Source: Phytophthora quininea
Taxonomy: Eukaryota; Oomycota; Peronosporomycetes; Peronosporales; Peronosporaceae
Assembly: GCA_011947345.1 (NCBI GenBank)
Contig: JAAVTG010000229.1
Coordinates: 669,529 to 733,528, forward strand
Length of the DNA: 64,000 nucleotides
Direction of reading: 5' to 3'
This document shows, one piece after another, positions 22,742-33,550 of this stretch (its first letter is position 1; every line of letters begins with the position of its first letter). The notes under the pieces are model-generated. The model was given only the letters and a program-made list of their open reading frames with translations. It made no database searches and had not been told where the DNA came from. The position numbers were made by a program, and so were the translations under genes.

Positions 22742-24300
22742 TTAGAGCGCACAGGTATACACGGTAACACGAAAGGTTTTGCGGTCTTTATTCGTCATCA
22801 TTGTCTTCCTTTGCAGCTCCTCGATATCGTTTCTGGCGTCTACCGCTTCAATAGGAATGTCCAAGTCTTGCAGCAAGCGTACCAGCAATTGCCAGTCCGG
22901 CTCGGCGGTCTCCGACGGTGCCATGCTTGCGGCTTGAGCGTCAGCAATTCGTGCTCCATTGAAGCCATTCACGATCGTCGTAGTCGCTAGCCCAGCCCAC
23001 GCCGATTTGATCCAGCCGACGACGTCCTTGCGCTGAGGAGACGCCATCTTGAAGCGACTCGAGGGTTCCAGGTGGCGCACTTGGTGGAGCAGGAAGTCCA
23101 CCCAACTCTTTCGGAGCTGATCCTTCAGGGGCTTGTTCCAGGCAACATCAGCGGGCTGGCACGTGTAGGTATATCCTGGTGGAATGCACATGAGGTGGAC
23201 GTTGATACAGCGCGCAAATATCAAGACGTCCTCTCGCCAGTGCCCTGAGAAATCGTCCCATAGAAGAAGAATGGGTTCGTGCATGTTGGTACGCCGGCCA
23301 AAGTGGTAGCTGAGGAAGGCGATCGACAGCTCGCTGTTCCACCAGCCAGCTTGATTGCTGTAAATCTGCACACCTGTCTGCAGCGGGCGCACTTCACCCC
23401 ATATCTTGCGCCCAAACCCGTGACGCAGCACCTTGTTGTCCCGCGCTGTTTCCTCAACTGTAGACGGCTTTGTCTTGAAGACCAAGAAGGGCTCAGCTTT
23501 GAAGCCATCGCTTCGTCCGAGCAGCATCACAGTCACACGCTCCTTGCTCTTGCCTGCACACTTCACCCAGATCGTTTTGGCGCCCCGGCTGCCAATGGTA
23601 GAAGCAGGAATATACTCGTAGTTGACAGCTGAGAAAGGTTAGTTAGAAAGGTTAGATCACAGCGTTTAAAGTTGACAGCCATCAGCACTTACCCGTTTGG
23701 TCTGCGTTGTACACGGTAGTGATCTTAAACTCCTGCATCTTCGTGCGCACCGCCGCAGCAAACTCTGCTGCCACAATCTCCGCGTCCTGGGGTGTGGTCT
23801 GGCCTGCACGCGTGCGGCGCCGGATTGAGAGCTTGTGGCGCCGCAAGAAGTGCTTGCGCCAGCACCATGACGCTTTAAACGTTCCTGGAGCCCCACCCAA
23901 CGTTCTGTAGATCTCGATTGCTTGTAGTTTTAGCATTAGACTCGTCACAGGCACCCCATCGCGGCGTAGGTCGTTAATCCAGGCTACAAGGTGCTCCTCA
24001 CTCAGGGTAGACAGTGTGGTGCCCATGCCTTTTCGGCGGGCGCGTGAGTGCTCTCGAGATCCGCTGGCACATTTGGCCTCAATGACCTCACGCACAGCCT
24101 TCCAAGAGTAAGCTTGACGTTTTTGGCTTTAATCTTGTCGCTTGTCACTTCTGGAAAAAAGTTAGCAATAGTTTGGGCCATAGAAGATTGATCAAAAAGC
24201 GTAGAACGTGGAGCTTGTAAGCATAAGACACTCCAACCCGTTTAAATTGCTTTGGTTTGGCTCCTTTGCCTTTGACGCGAGGCCGCCCTACCGGCGCCAT
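22742..24300 (-). CDS. Pogo/Tigger-type transposase (Tc5-HTH plus DDE domain)
   Basis: Catalyses cut-and-paste transposition of its host element. About 498 residues in two exons, 24300-23693 and 23628-22742, with intron GTAAGT...TTCTCAG (64 bases, phase 1). Order: N-terminal basic segment and first HTH (VSYAYKLHVLRF), a CENP-B/Tc5-type HTH (SEEHLVAWINDLRRDGVPV to RRHKLS), then the DDE core with first Asp in YNADQT (at the splice), second in LLLWDDFSGHW and third in QPADVAWNKPLK. The frame breaks at A5 24194-24198 and T5 24120-24124; one extra base at each restores the N-terminal reading. Without these the gene would be intact. Confidence 0.85.
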
Positions 24301-24527
24301 TGCTACCTGGAAAATGTGGAAATGATAGCCGAACTAAACTCGTGGCGATAACGGCGCTGAATTTGGCGCCAAAACACAAAATCGGTTGGTTGTGCATGAC
24401 GCTCGAAGATATATACTACCAAAAGTATGTATTTTACCCGGTGTGCTTTATGATATATCGCGCGAGATAGCAATGACAGCTCAAGCACTGATTGGCTAAT
24501 TGAAGGTGAGACTTATGATATGTGGCC

Positions 24528-24550
24528 GCTCTAAGACATAGGTTATACGG
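24528..24550 (-). repeat. Right terminal inverted repeat of the Tigger-like element
   Basis: Perfect inverse complement of 22211-22233. Followed by the TA target duplicate at 24551-24552. Confidence 0.95.
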
Positions 24551-24600
24551 TACTATCGCAACGAGTCGACTTGTAAGGGCACTCGAAGTTCGATCTTCGT

Positions 24601-24617
24601 TTCCATTCTTGAATTCC
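24601..24617 (+). promoter_or_regulatory. Core promoter of hydrolase copy E
   Basis: TTCCATTCTTGAATTCC, about 20-35 bases before the ATG, matches the initiator/FPR pattern seen upstream of copies B and H. The transposon ends only 50 bases upstream of it. Confidence 0.5.
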
Positions 24618-24636
24618 ATCGTATCGCGTTCAGACC

Positions 24637-26252
24637 ATGAGAATTACTCTCCAAGTCGCTATCTCTGCTTTGTTGGTCTTGGTTTCGTCAGTGGCCTCAA
24701 GACGACCTCAACTCTTGCCGTCGATCGATCGCCAATCACAGACTGGTCTCGTGGACACACCGTCGGTCAAGCTCCATGTCACGCTCAAGCGTAAATCCAT
24801 GGCGATTCACGGCCAGACCCAGTTCGACGTCTTTGCTAACCCGGCCGTGTCGGGCGATGGCAAGAAGGTGCTTTACGATGGCTGCGCGACGTTCATCGAG
24901 GACGGCCAGGAGTTGACGTACATGTTCGTGAACGGCTCGTTCTACGTGGTGGATATCGACGCAGACAACGACGGCGTGAAAGACCGAGAACCGACGGTGC
25001 GGTGTCTCCCATCGGCGCTGCCTTTCGATGCCATTGTGCCTGCGTTGAACGACGTGACTCCGAACCCGAGCGCGTCGATCGGTGGGGAGGCTGTGAGTTG
25101 TTCGAGTGGAGACCTGTACAAGACGACGTTCAGTGGGTCGAAGTTCGCGTTGTGTGTGTCGGGTGCGTCTGGTTTCACCGCGCACAGCAGTGATATGACC
25201 ATCGAGGTGACGTACCTGAGCACTCCGATCAGTATTTCGGAGCCGGAGTTGTCGGACGACGGAGCGTCCTGTGCTAAGAGTGCGGAGCCTCTTGCAGTGA
25301 CTGCTACCGCGTTGGCGTTGATGACTGGTGATGAAGTTCCTGAGAGCACTTCTCGAAAACTGGAGGTGGCTGAGCACATGGCGATGGAGGCTTCGTCCTG
25401 TCAGTGCAAGTCGACTCCACGTCCGTGTATTGTGCTTCACGGCATCGGCGGTAAAGTCGAAAAGCTGAGCTCCAGGATGAACCTAGCACGAGGACCGGGT
25501 CCATCAATGGCCACGCTCCATGCTGCACGACGATCAAGTACGCCCACCTGAACACAGTCTACTACGGATGGGCCGACGATTCTCAACAACAAAAGTCCTG
25601 CGACTTTGCGCTATCGATGAGCGAGTCGAGCGACTTGGACTCGGGTACTATCGACGACACGATCATCGTGACGCATTCGATGGGTGGATTGACGTTGGCA
25701 GCAGCGCTGGCAACAGGAAAATGCAGCTTTGGACCAGGGGTATCGTGGGTAGCTTCCGGCACTCCATTGACGGGCAGCATGGCCGCTGACTACGTCGTGG
25801 AAATGTGTGCGTCTGACCATGGAGAAATTTTAGAAACCTTAGCTGATTGGGGTGGCAATTGCCCTCTTGCTCCAGCTCGCCTGCAACTTTTATATCGAAG
25901 TGGAAGCCACGCCTCTGCTGATTTGAATGCGCAGTACGCTGCGGCACAAGAAGCTTATGCTGGGAATGTTAGCGCTGCAATGTGCAGCAACAGCTACGTA
26001 GGAGTCGTGTCGACGTACCAGCTCTCCTTTGTCTTGGCGGGTACCTTGTTTCCACACAAGTCCAAGAAGAACGACGGCTTTGTTGAGTTTGATGGCTGCA
26101 CTAGAGGCTTAGACTCATCACGTTTTGGTGACAGCTACACGGATAAATTCTACAAGGCGAAGATCAATCACGCGGACACGGGCTTCATGACACGGGACGG
26201 ATACTTTAGCGACGCCCAGAAACCATTCAAGTGGCTGGAATGTCTTCTCTGA
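24637..26252 (+). CDS. Secreted alpha/beta-hydrolase copy E
   Basis: About 538 residues after one repair. It has a signal peptide (MRITLQVAISALLVLVSSVA), an N-terminal domain with the canonical calcium-type loop DIDADNDGVKD, the SDDGASCAKSAEP linker type, LHGIGG oxyanion segment, THSMGG nucleophile elbow, KNDGFVEF acid and NHADTGF histidine. The frame shifts near 25465-25470 because one G is missing from a GG that copies G and H keep; both sides are otherwise open. Expression may depend on sequence supplied by the transposon that ends at 24550. Substrate unknown, role as for copy B. Confidence 0.85.
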
Positions 26253-26430
26253 ATCGGCATTGAATATAGACCATTACATAGATGCAAATGTGTGCAGTCA
26301 GGACAGCGTCGCTGTAGTGGCTGGTTGCAGGGATCGAAAAAAACATTGGCATTGTAAAATTGTTCTCGACAATATTGATTGTGGCGACCTCGACCAATAT
26401 TGTCAGAATCGTGAGGGCAACTAGCAACTT

Positions 26431-27165
26431 CTACTCGTAGCTGTCGTGCTCTTCCGTCTCTGTTTCACTATCTTCACTAGCTTCCCGCACTGCCTTCGAA
26501 ATGATTTCGTTCGTAACAAGATCCCAGTTAAGCCTCAAGTAGAGGATTGACTCGAGCGTCTCCGCACTCATTCGCTTCCGCATATATCCAAGCTGCTTGG
26601 TTGGACCAAGCATGCACTTCACTGCTGAGAACAGCCGTTCCACCTCGACGGAGGTAGCTGGAAGCCAAGCCAAATCGATGTACCTTGAGCGGTCTTCCTC
26701 TCTAGACTTGGATCTCTCTTCGATAGCTGCTTTGACTTCCCCGGGTGATCTGCGGCGTCTGATGGTAGGCGCGACTGCTGCCTCGTTTCACCTAACACCA
26801 CTCGGACTTGCAGACGTTGGTGAACGAACACTAGAGGCTTTGGTGCGCTTCTTCTTTGAAGTGCCTGGGCGGGTCGATTCAGATTTTCTGTGTTTGCGCT
26901 TGGTGCTGGGCTCTGCGGAGACACAAGCGCTACCAGAATTAATCGATTCCTCTCCTGTGGAGAGCAAAAGCCGATGGATAGTGCTGGTTTCTTCTGGAGG
27001 CTTGGAGAGCAAACGCCGAGCTGACCGACATCGTTGGTAGAACAGGTTTGCGCGGAGTGATTCGAGACGAGACTGCTGCGATAGTAGCGTGGTTAGCGGA
27101 GGGGTTCGATGCGGGGCTGTTGTGGGGTTCAAAAGTGTGAGCTGGAGCGCGCCGTCGTCCAGCAA
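26431..27165 (-). mobile_element. hAT-family transposase remnant, C-terminal dimerisation region
   Basis: The C-terminal part reads WLPATSVEVERLFSAVK...LESILYLRLNWD, the signature of the hAT dimerisation domain. The same frame continues upstream through a basic, Ser/Thr-rich region but is cut by one TGA at 26788-26790. No BED finger or catalytic core is present. CAATATTGATTGTG occurs on both sides (near 26370 and 27330) and may mark old element ends. Either a solo-domain remnant or a host protein derived from hAT. Confidence 0.75.
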
Positions 27166-28173
27166 AAACCTCGCTCGTGCTCTCCCACTTCCTCGTACCT
27201 CGAGACCGCAGACGTGGTTATGTATGCCTCTGCCAACTCGTCGAACGAGGCCTCACAGACACTTCAACGAGAAGATACACGATTAGATCGATGCATTGCA
27301 ATTGTTTTCCCAGGAAATTGACATTGTTCCAATATTGATTGTGTCGAGCGTCTCGGCAACAATCCATATACAATGGATATTGTCCGATGCCTGTGCTGGT
27401 TGAGTCCAAGCCTTGCCCACAGCACTGGGTCGCATAGACTGTGAGGCCGAGCTGGCATAGAAGTCAGAGGCCGAGTAGATCAACATTGTAGCGAGCTATC
27501 TACATAACGTTCCTTTGAGTTTAGTAAGCTTACAATCTACCTTAGAGCACGCGAGCGACAGAACCAAGGTTACCAGGAAGCGCCAGCTTCCCTCACGTGT
27601 GTTCGTGTTATCGAGACCCACTAAAGTTGCCAAGAGTACGAATGACATCTTCTGGAAGGCCTAGCAATCGCAGCAGTTGAGCCACCATGTCTTGATGCTG
27701 ACTACACAGCTCCTTGATGAGCCCCATTGGAAGCAGATGGAGCCATTCGTCACAAGCTTTGTCATGGCAGTCTTTTCCCGGGAAGACTCCAGTTACTTTG
27801 TCTTCCCTCGTCTGCAAGGTTCGGGAAGGCATAATGCAGCGTGGCCTCCTAGACTTCTAAACGATAACGACCGTGGCGACTAGTACATTGTCGTGACCGC
27901 GTTCCAGTCTTTAAAGGTTGAGCTCCATGTCACGATGACAGAGCAAAACCTTCCGCCACTCTGCCATCAAAGTATTGACACCGGTTCCCGTCTCGACAAT
28001 CACGTCTTGCTCTAGTGCAGCTCGGAGGAAAGCCACTTGTCTCTGCGGATAGTGGCGGGAGCTATCAGAGACTGCTTCTGGTGGTGCCAAACGAGACCAA
28101 AGTACTCTGCTGCGATGCTTACCATGCAGACAAGAAGAGGGATGTGTTGATTACAATGACCCGACGTAGTAAT
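27166..28173. other. Gene-poor interval between hAT and copia remnants
   Basis: Short open frames on both strands, none with a recognisable domain. Part may be decayed copia sequence downstream of the integrase. Confidence 0.4.
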
Positions 28174-29807
28174 TCAAGCTTTAGAACCTCCGAATCGGTA
28201 ATGCAAATGACAGATTTCGGCCATATTGATGAAAGCAATGACTTCTACGACACCTCTGCTGATTGATGGATCCCTACCTTGGCGGAGAAATGAAATATTG
28301 AATTGGACATGATAAACTTGCAAAAGAAAAGTAATAAAAGTGATGAAATTACGCTTTCCCGTCTCCGGTTCAAACACCTCCTCGTCATCTAATTCCTGGA
28401 CGATGCCGAAATATCCATGCTTGAAATGAAGTGTAGAAGGATCTGGATCTGTAATCTCGTCCCCATCTTCCAGCAACGTCGCCCGAGTACATTCAACGCT
28501 CTTCGTGTACCTGTCCAGTGCCTGTGAAATACGAGCAGCAGCAAATTCTGGTGATGGAGTGTCACTGTCGTACAAGCGCTCGAGTTTCATACATCCAACA
28601 TAACCACGAAGTTTCTTGCGCTTCGATTTGTCGGTGTGTGCAAAAAAGAACTTCGCTCCAAACACACGTACGTTGCTCAGGTCAAGTTTACTCCCACACA
28701 CGATCTCAAACGGCGACTTCCTCGTGTTGAGATGGTTTGGGATCCTGTTGACGATGTAGACCGCAGTGTTGACAGCCTCCCCCGCATCAGCATTTCTCCA
28801 CGTTCTTGTGGTAGATCATCGACCACGCTATCTCCATCAATGTTCTGTTCATACGCTCCATACGCTCCAATACTCCATTCTGCTGCGGATAGTTGGGCGT
28901 TGTCGTCTGGTGGATGATCCCGTGCGCCTCGCAGAACCTCTCAAACTCAAAGTTCACGTACTCGACGACATTATCGGTGCGAATACAGCGAATGCTTTGT
29001 CTGAACTCTTTCTCTGCAAAGGTCCTGTACTGCATGAACTTGTCAAGTACTTCCGACTTTTTATTCAGGAAGGAAATCACCGTGTAGCTGCGATAATATC
29101 AAGGCATCGTCCGGCGATTGTGGCAGCAGATCGCAACGACAAAAGCTCTTCCAACTGAACCCGCAGGACCAGACTGCAGCAGACGCTCGATAGCCGAGTG
29201 CTAGTATTGCTCGGATCTGGCTGCTTAAGTTTATGCCAAGGATGCTCTCCCTGGATTGCCTGCACGGCAAGGGGGCATGCCGACGGCCGAGTAGTTCTAA
29301 CTAGCTCACTCTTAAAAACACCGCGTGGCGTTCAATACACGTTGAACGTTTAGGGAGTTCCAGCTCCCAAGGACCGACTTTCGTCTGGAACGGCTCAGTA
29401 GCGCAGAAAATATAGGTGAGCACATAGCGGTCTCCACTGAAAGACTTCACGTTCATGGGTTCCATCACATCCCAGTGCACTAGCCTAAGCACACGTTGTA
29501 ACTTAACGAATGTCTTCGCCGCCCCAGAGAACTTCGCTCCGGACAGCTTTCCCTTCATACAGCCAGAGCTTGGTCACAATCACCCGCACTAGTTGTGGTG
29601 TTCGCCGGCAGCCCCGCACTCGACAGGACAATCTCCTTCATGCTGCGAGTGGGAGGGTGGCCCAACCGGGCATGCCACAACGCTGCATCATTTGTTCACG
29701 GTGTTCACGCTGGCCACTTGATTGGTACCCCGTCCGCAGCTATCAGTGTGCAGAAGTCACCTCGAAACCGGACCTCAATGTTTTTGACCCCATCGCAGAC
29801 ACGGAGG

Positions 29808-29823
29808 CAAGACGTCGGTCTAG
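29808..29823. repeat. Target site duplication, left copy
   Basis: CAAGACGTCGGTCTAG, identical to 30489-30504. Confidence 0.9.
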
Positions 29824-30488
29824 AGAGAGGAAGGAAGTCTATTTAACGTTTAGTTATTAGTCTCCTTGATGCAGCTTCAATCGACGTAGCATCGTTGGTT
29901 CCCTCGTCTTGGGCCGCTTGAAGACGTACGACAGTTTCCGGTCGGGAGCTTCGGGCATGCTATCTAGACAGTCCACGACTAGTCTGAGATATATTCCTTG
30001 CATCCTGCTTTGTGGTCTGTGTGCTTCTTTCCAAGCAACCGCATGTATTTGCCTTAAGCATTTCCCCACATACTCTTCACTTGGTGTTGCGCCGTCCACG
30101 TCTTGCCTTCATGTACTATGCTGTTGCGGGTCTGCCAAAGCAGAGTAAATGCCATACTACACATAGCCCACCACATTCGTTGGGCCGCCGTTTCCGTGTC
30201 CTTGTTGAATTGACCGTACATTGCTTGCATTTGACGGATGAATTCCTCGCTGATTGGAGGAGCTTTTCGTTGGGCTATGTTCCTGCTGAACCACTTGATC
30301 TCTTCCTCCAATACCGCGCATCCAAACCAGTGAGTTAAAAGGAATCGCCAGAATTGCCGAGCTCGTCGGCAGTCCCACACAATGTGCGGTATATCGACAT
30401 GTCGACTGTTGCAGTCCATATCTACTGTGCATCCTGGTTTCTCTTCCTTTCCTGGGTAATACAGATTGAGTTGTTGCATGGCAACTAA
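29824..30488 (-). mobile_element. LINE 3' fragment nested in the copia remnant
   Basis: 665 bases encoding the zinc-binding tail of a LINE reverse transcriptase (HVDIPHIVWDCRRARQFW, then WWAMCSMAFTLLWQTRNS). It is flanked by a perfect 16-base direct repeat. Removing it and one repeat restores the copia reading VLYVPSLDRRLASVSAMG. One frame break near an A run at about 30060 splits the coding part. Typical 5'-truncated insertion. Confidence 0.9.
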
Positions 30489-30504
30489 CAAGACGTCGGT
30501 CTAG
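30489..30504. repeat. Target site duplication, right copy
   Basis: CAAGACGTCGGTCTAG, identical to 29808-29823, flanking the LINE fragment. Confidence 0.9.
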
Positions 30505-30651
30505 CGACGGCACGTAGAGCACGTTCACCATGGTGACTCGACCGCCATTCGCCAAAGTAAGATGCAAATCACCAACACCTTGCGCCTCCATCCCATGTCC
30601 GATTGTAAAAGTGTCGTGAGCTGGCGGTACGAAACAAAGTCCGACATACAA

Positions 30652-32004
30652 AACGTCTTCTGGCTACTATCTCTGCTGTCAAGAAGTCAATCTTTCGAGT
30701 GCTCTGCTGTGGCTGAGAAGACAAACCCGATCGTCCACTTGACTCTGGACAGTCGACTCGCTTATAACCAAATTGGTTGCTGTTGAAACACTTCCCAAGA
30801 AAGCGGCCACGTCACGGTTGCAAGCGCCACGTCTACGTGGAGTGCCTTGGAATGACCGACCGCGCTGCTGTCCATGTTGCCGATCGCGAGGTTATGCCTC
30901 GCGGCGTTCAGCGCCACCTCTGTCTCGACCTTCACATGAAACTTCTCGTGCTCTCGGCGCAGAATTTATTTGGCGCCCAGAAGATCGATGCCCGCACTGT
31001 TCTCAATGATTTTCACCATCAAGTCATATTCAGACGAGAGACTTCCAAGCAGAATCACCATTTTCTCGTCTTTGGCGAGGTTTTCGCCGACGGCAGCGAT
31101 GCTGGTACACAGCGAATCAAACTGCAGAAGATGCTAGAGTAATTTGCTACCTGTCACTATTTGAAACTCGTGCGATTGGCGTCTCAGTTGGATGCGGTTA
31201 TAGAGATTGCAACGAACGAAGAATGTCCCCAGGGTCTCCTATTCGTTCCGCGCTGACGTCGCATCTTGCATCATGGTTTGGTACACCGAGATCATCAATC
31301 TCGTGATGACAGCGAACGCCTTCAAGCTCCTGGCGCTTGCTCATCAACTATGAGCGTCACATGCTGCAGCAGGTCCTTGCGTGCGAGCGCCATCCTAGCG
31401 TTAAACTCCCAATGGAAATAGTTGCAGTCCTTGAGGATGTCATGAACTTAGTTAACTCGCTTGTGTCGCCAACAGGAGATTTGGAAGTGAGGTTAAATAT
31501 CGATTGCCAAGTCCTAGTTCACTTACCGCTACGTCTAGCTCAGCACCACCCATTCTCACCTCTGCGTCTCTCTCTATATTGCGTTTCCACAGCATCCGCA
31601 TCACGCAGCACGCTGCTTGCTGCTTGCTGTTCGCTCACCATCAACAAAAATTTATCTACTGGAGACCAGCGATTCGCTTCGAACGACTCAAGCCTCGAAA
31701 ACGCGCAGTGCGCAGGCTTAATTTTATCTTCCCCACGCCGTGATTTGACCTTGTGGTGCAGCGTGATCCAGCATGTGATTACCTTCCATTTCATGTGCAG
31801 TGGCTTCAAGACCAAGCCGATCAAGACGCGGCGGAATAGTTCCCTAGTTCACAAGTGAGGACTGCTGGATCAACTCGAATGAGGGAGTCGTAAATCTACA
31901 GCTCTCGCTGCCGTTGCATCTCGGCAGGCGCGTGAGTCTCCTGGCTATGATGTTTACACACCGCGAACGAAAGCCGGGTTTCGAGCAGGCTGTCGTAGAA
32001 CGGT
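30652..32004. other. Interval with two weak hypothetical frames
   Basis: Plus-strand frames at 30777-31142 (121 codons) and 31337-31858 (173 codons) are open but show no motif, signal peptide or splice support that I can recognise. They may be decayed sequence. Confidence 0.3.
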
Positions 32005-32104
32005 CTACTTGCCCCAGCATTTGCCAGTGATACTATCCAGTTGTAAGCTCCAGTGTCTCCTGTTCCAGTTCAACATCGTTGGCAAATATTGGGGAAGTCT
32101 GCTG

Positions 32105-33496
32105 CCACTCGACATGCACAACGCGAAGTTCGTCTCGCTGAACGTCGTCTGGAACAGGGAGCCATTCGAGCAGTCCACAACTTTACCACCGATGGAAGCA
32201 CTTGGAATTGGAGTCATGTCGTTCAAAGCAGACAGAAATCTCGTCAAACGGGATTAGCGGTGGTTGATACCGCACAGTCGGTTATCGGTCTTTCTCGCCG
32301 TCGTTGTCGGCGTCGCTGTCCACGACGAAGAACGCTTCGTTCACGAACATGTAGGTCAGCTCCTGACCACCCTCGATGAAAGTCGCGTAGCTGTCGTAGA
32401 GCACTTTGTTGCTGTCTTCCGATACGACCGGATCAGCAAATACCTCGAACTCGGTCTGGCCGCGCTTGCGCTTGGCGTGACATGAAGGTTGACCGACGGC
32501 GCATCAGCGAGAGAAGTCCACGGATCGTCTTGATCCGACTTGTCCGATAACGGCCTGGGCTGAAATACCAGCACTAGGAAGACAACGATTGACGCGAGCA
32601 CTGCCCAGAGCAAGACGCTCATCGCGTAAACTATCCGCGGCCAAGGCGGGGGATTCTAGACTGGCAGTGCATCGTCCCCTTCCTGAAGCTTTCGGCGGAC
32701 GATGTGATCACGAGCTGCTTCTGAAACCTGTCGGCTTTCGTATTCGACAAATCCAAGCAACGGTTTCACGCACACAAGCTCTGCTGGAGCTCGTAGAAGA
32801 CCCATCCTTTGTGAATGCCCGCCAAGCCTTGAGATCTGCTGGGGAAGCAAAGTGTCACGATCGCATCGTTGTGGTTTGGAGGGGGCAAGCGATCGAAGTT
32901 CGATGGGGTATGCCGTGTGACTCCTAGAGTCATGCTTGACGTGAGCAGCAAGTGTTTGTCACGGCGCGGGTGCGTCCGGTTTCGTAGCGTCCAGCAGCGA
33001 TATGACCATCGAGGTGACGTACCTGAGCTCTCCGATCAGTATTTCAGAGCCCAAGCTGTCGGAAGAAACTGCTTCGTGCGATGAGACTTTACAGCCAGCA
33101 ACGGTGACCTCAACGACACAAGCGTTGATAATCGGATATGAAATCCCTGAGAGTACATCCAGGAAGTTAAGATCTCAAGAACACTTGGCAAATGGAGGCT
33201 TCATCATGTGAGTGCTAGTCGACACCTTGCTCCTGCATTGTGTTTCGTGGCATCCGGCGTGATGTCCAAATACCAGCTCTTCTTCATTGTGCGGGCCAAA
33301 TCATTCCCCCACGAACGACGGCTGTGTGGAATTTCAGGGCTGCAGCAAGGGTCTGGATAAGTCACTGTTCAGGGACAGCTACATAGATCAATTCTACAAG
33401 TCCAGAGTGAACCACACTGACGCAGGGTTCATGACACACGACCGATATTTCTCGAACGCGCAGAAGCCACGCCAGAGATTCGAATGTCTTCTGTAA
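32105..33496. pseudogene. Secreted alpha/beta-hydrolase copy F, split by an inversion
   Basis: The N-terminal half lies on the minus strand (start MSVLLWAV at 32622, homology ending near 32105 at FALCMSSG). The C-terminal half lies on the plus strand from about 32966 (GASGFVAS, MTIEVTYLSSPISISEPKL) to FECLL at 33496. Turning the segment 32105-32966 round would put the halves in the right order and orientation at the same codon. The N-half also has frame breaks near 32470, and the C-half has lost the region between FRGI and NDGCVEF, including the nucleophile serine. A true pseudogene. Confidence 0.85.
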
Positions 33497-33550
33497 GATG
33501 ACGGCAAAAGCAATTATTTTCGACATAAATTGGCTTTCGGCTGTTGTTAT

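Larger units (their letters stand above)
22211..24550 (-). mobile_element. Complete pogo/Tigger-like DNA transposon, 2.34 kb
   Basis: The element is bounded by perfect 23-base terminal inverted repeats (22211-22233 and 24528-24550, outer end CCGTATAACC) and flanked by TA on both sides, the target duplication of the Tc1/mariner/pogo superfamily. It contains one spliced transposase gene on the minus strand and, between the left end and the transposase 3' end, a tRNA-like sequence. Perfect ends and a nearly intact transposase suggest recent activity. It sits 86 bases upstream of the hydrolase start at 24637. Confidence 0.95.
28174..30651 (-). mobile_element. Ty1/copia retrotransposon remnant (protease-side to integrase)
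   Basis: Reading on the minus strand: a protease-side/GAG-pre-integrase segment (NGGRVTMVNVLYVPSLDRRL, 30500-30651 continuing at 29560-29807), the start of the integrase (RLVHWDVMEPMNVKS, 29301-29558), the integrase core (RTDNVVEYVN, HQTTTPNYPQQNGVLERM, 28787-29080) and the post-integrase segment (VRVFGAKFFFAHTDKSKRKKL, from 28701). Reverse transcriptase, RNase H and LTRs are not seen. Several frame breaks separate the pieces. A LINE fragment is inserted at 29824-30488. Confidence 0.85.

Noticed and set aside
28174..30651. Intact copia element
   Set aside because: Reverse transcriptase, RNase H and LTRs are not found and the frame is broken several times.
30777..31142. 121-codon plus-strand frame as a gene
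   Set aside because: No motif, promoter or splice evidence, and neighbouring frames are equally open; left as an unsupported interval.
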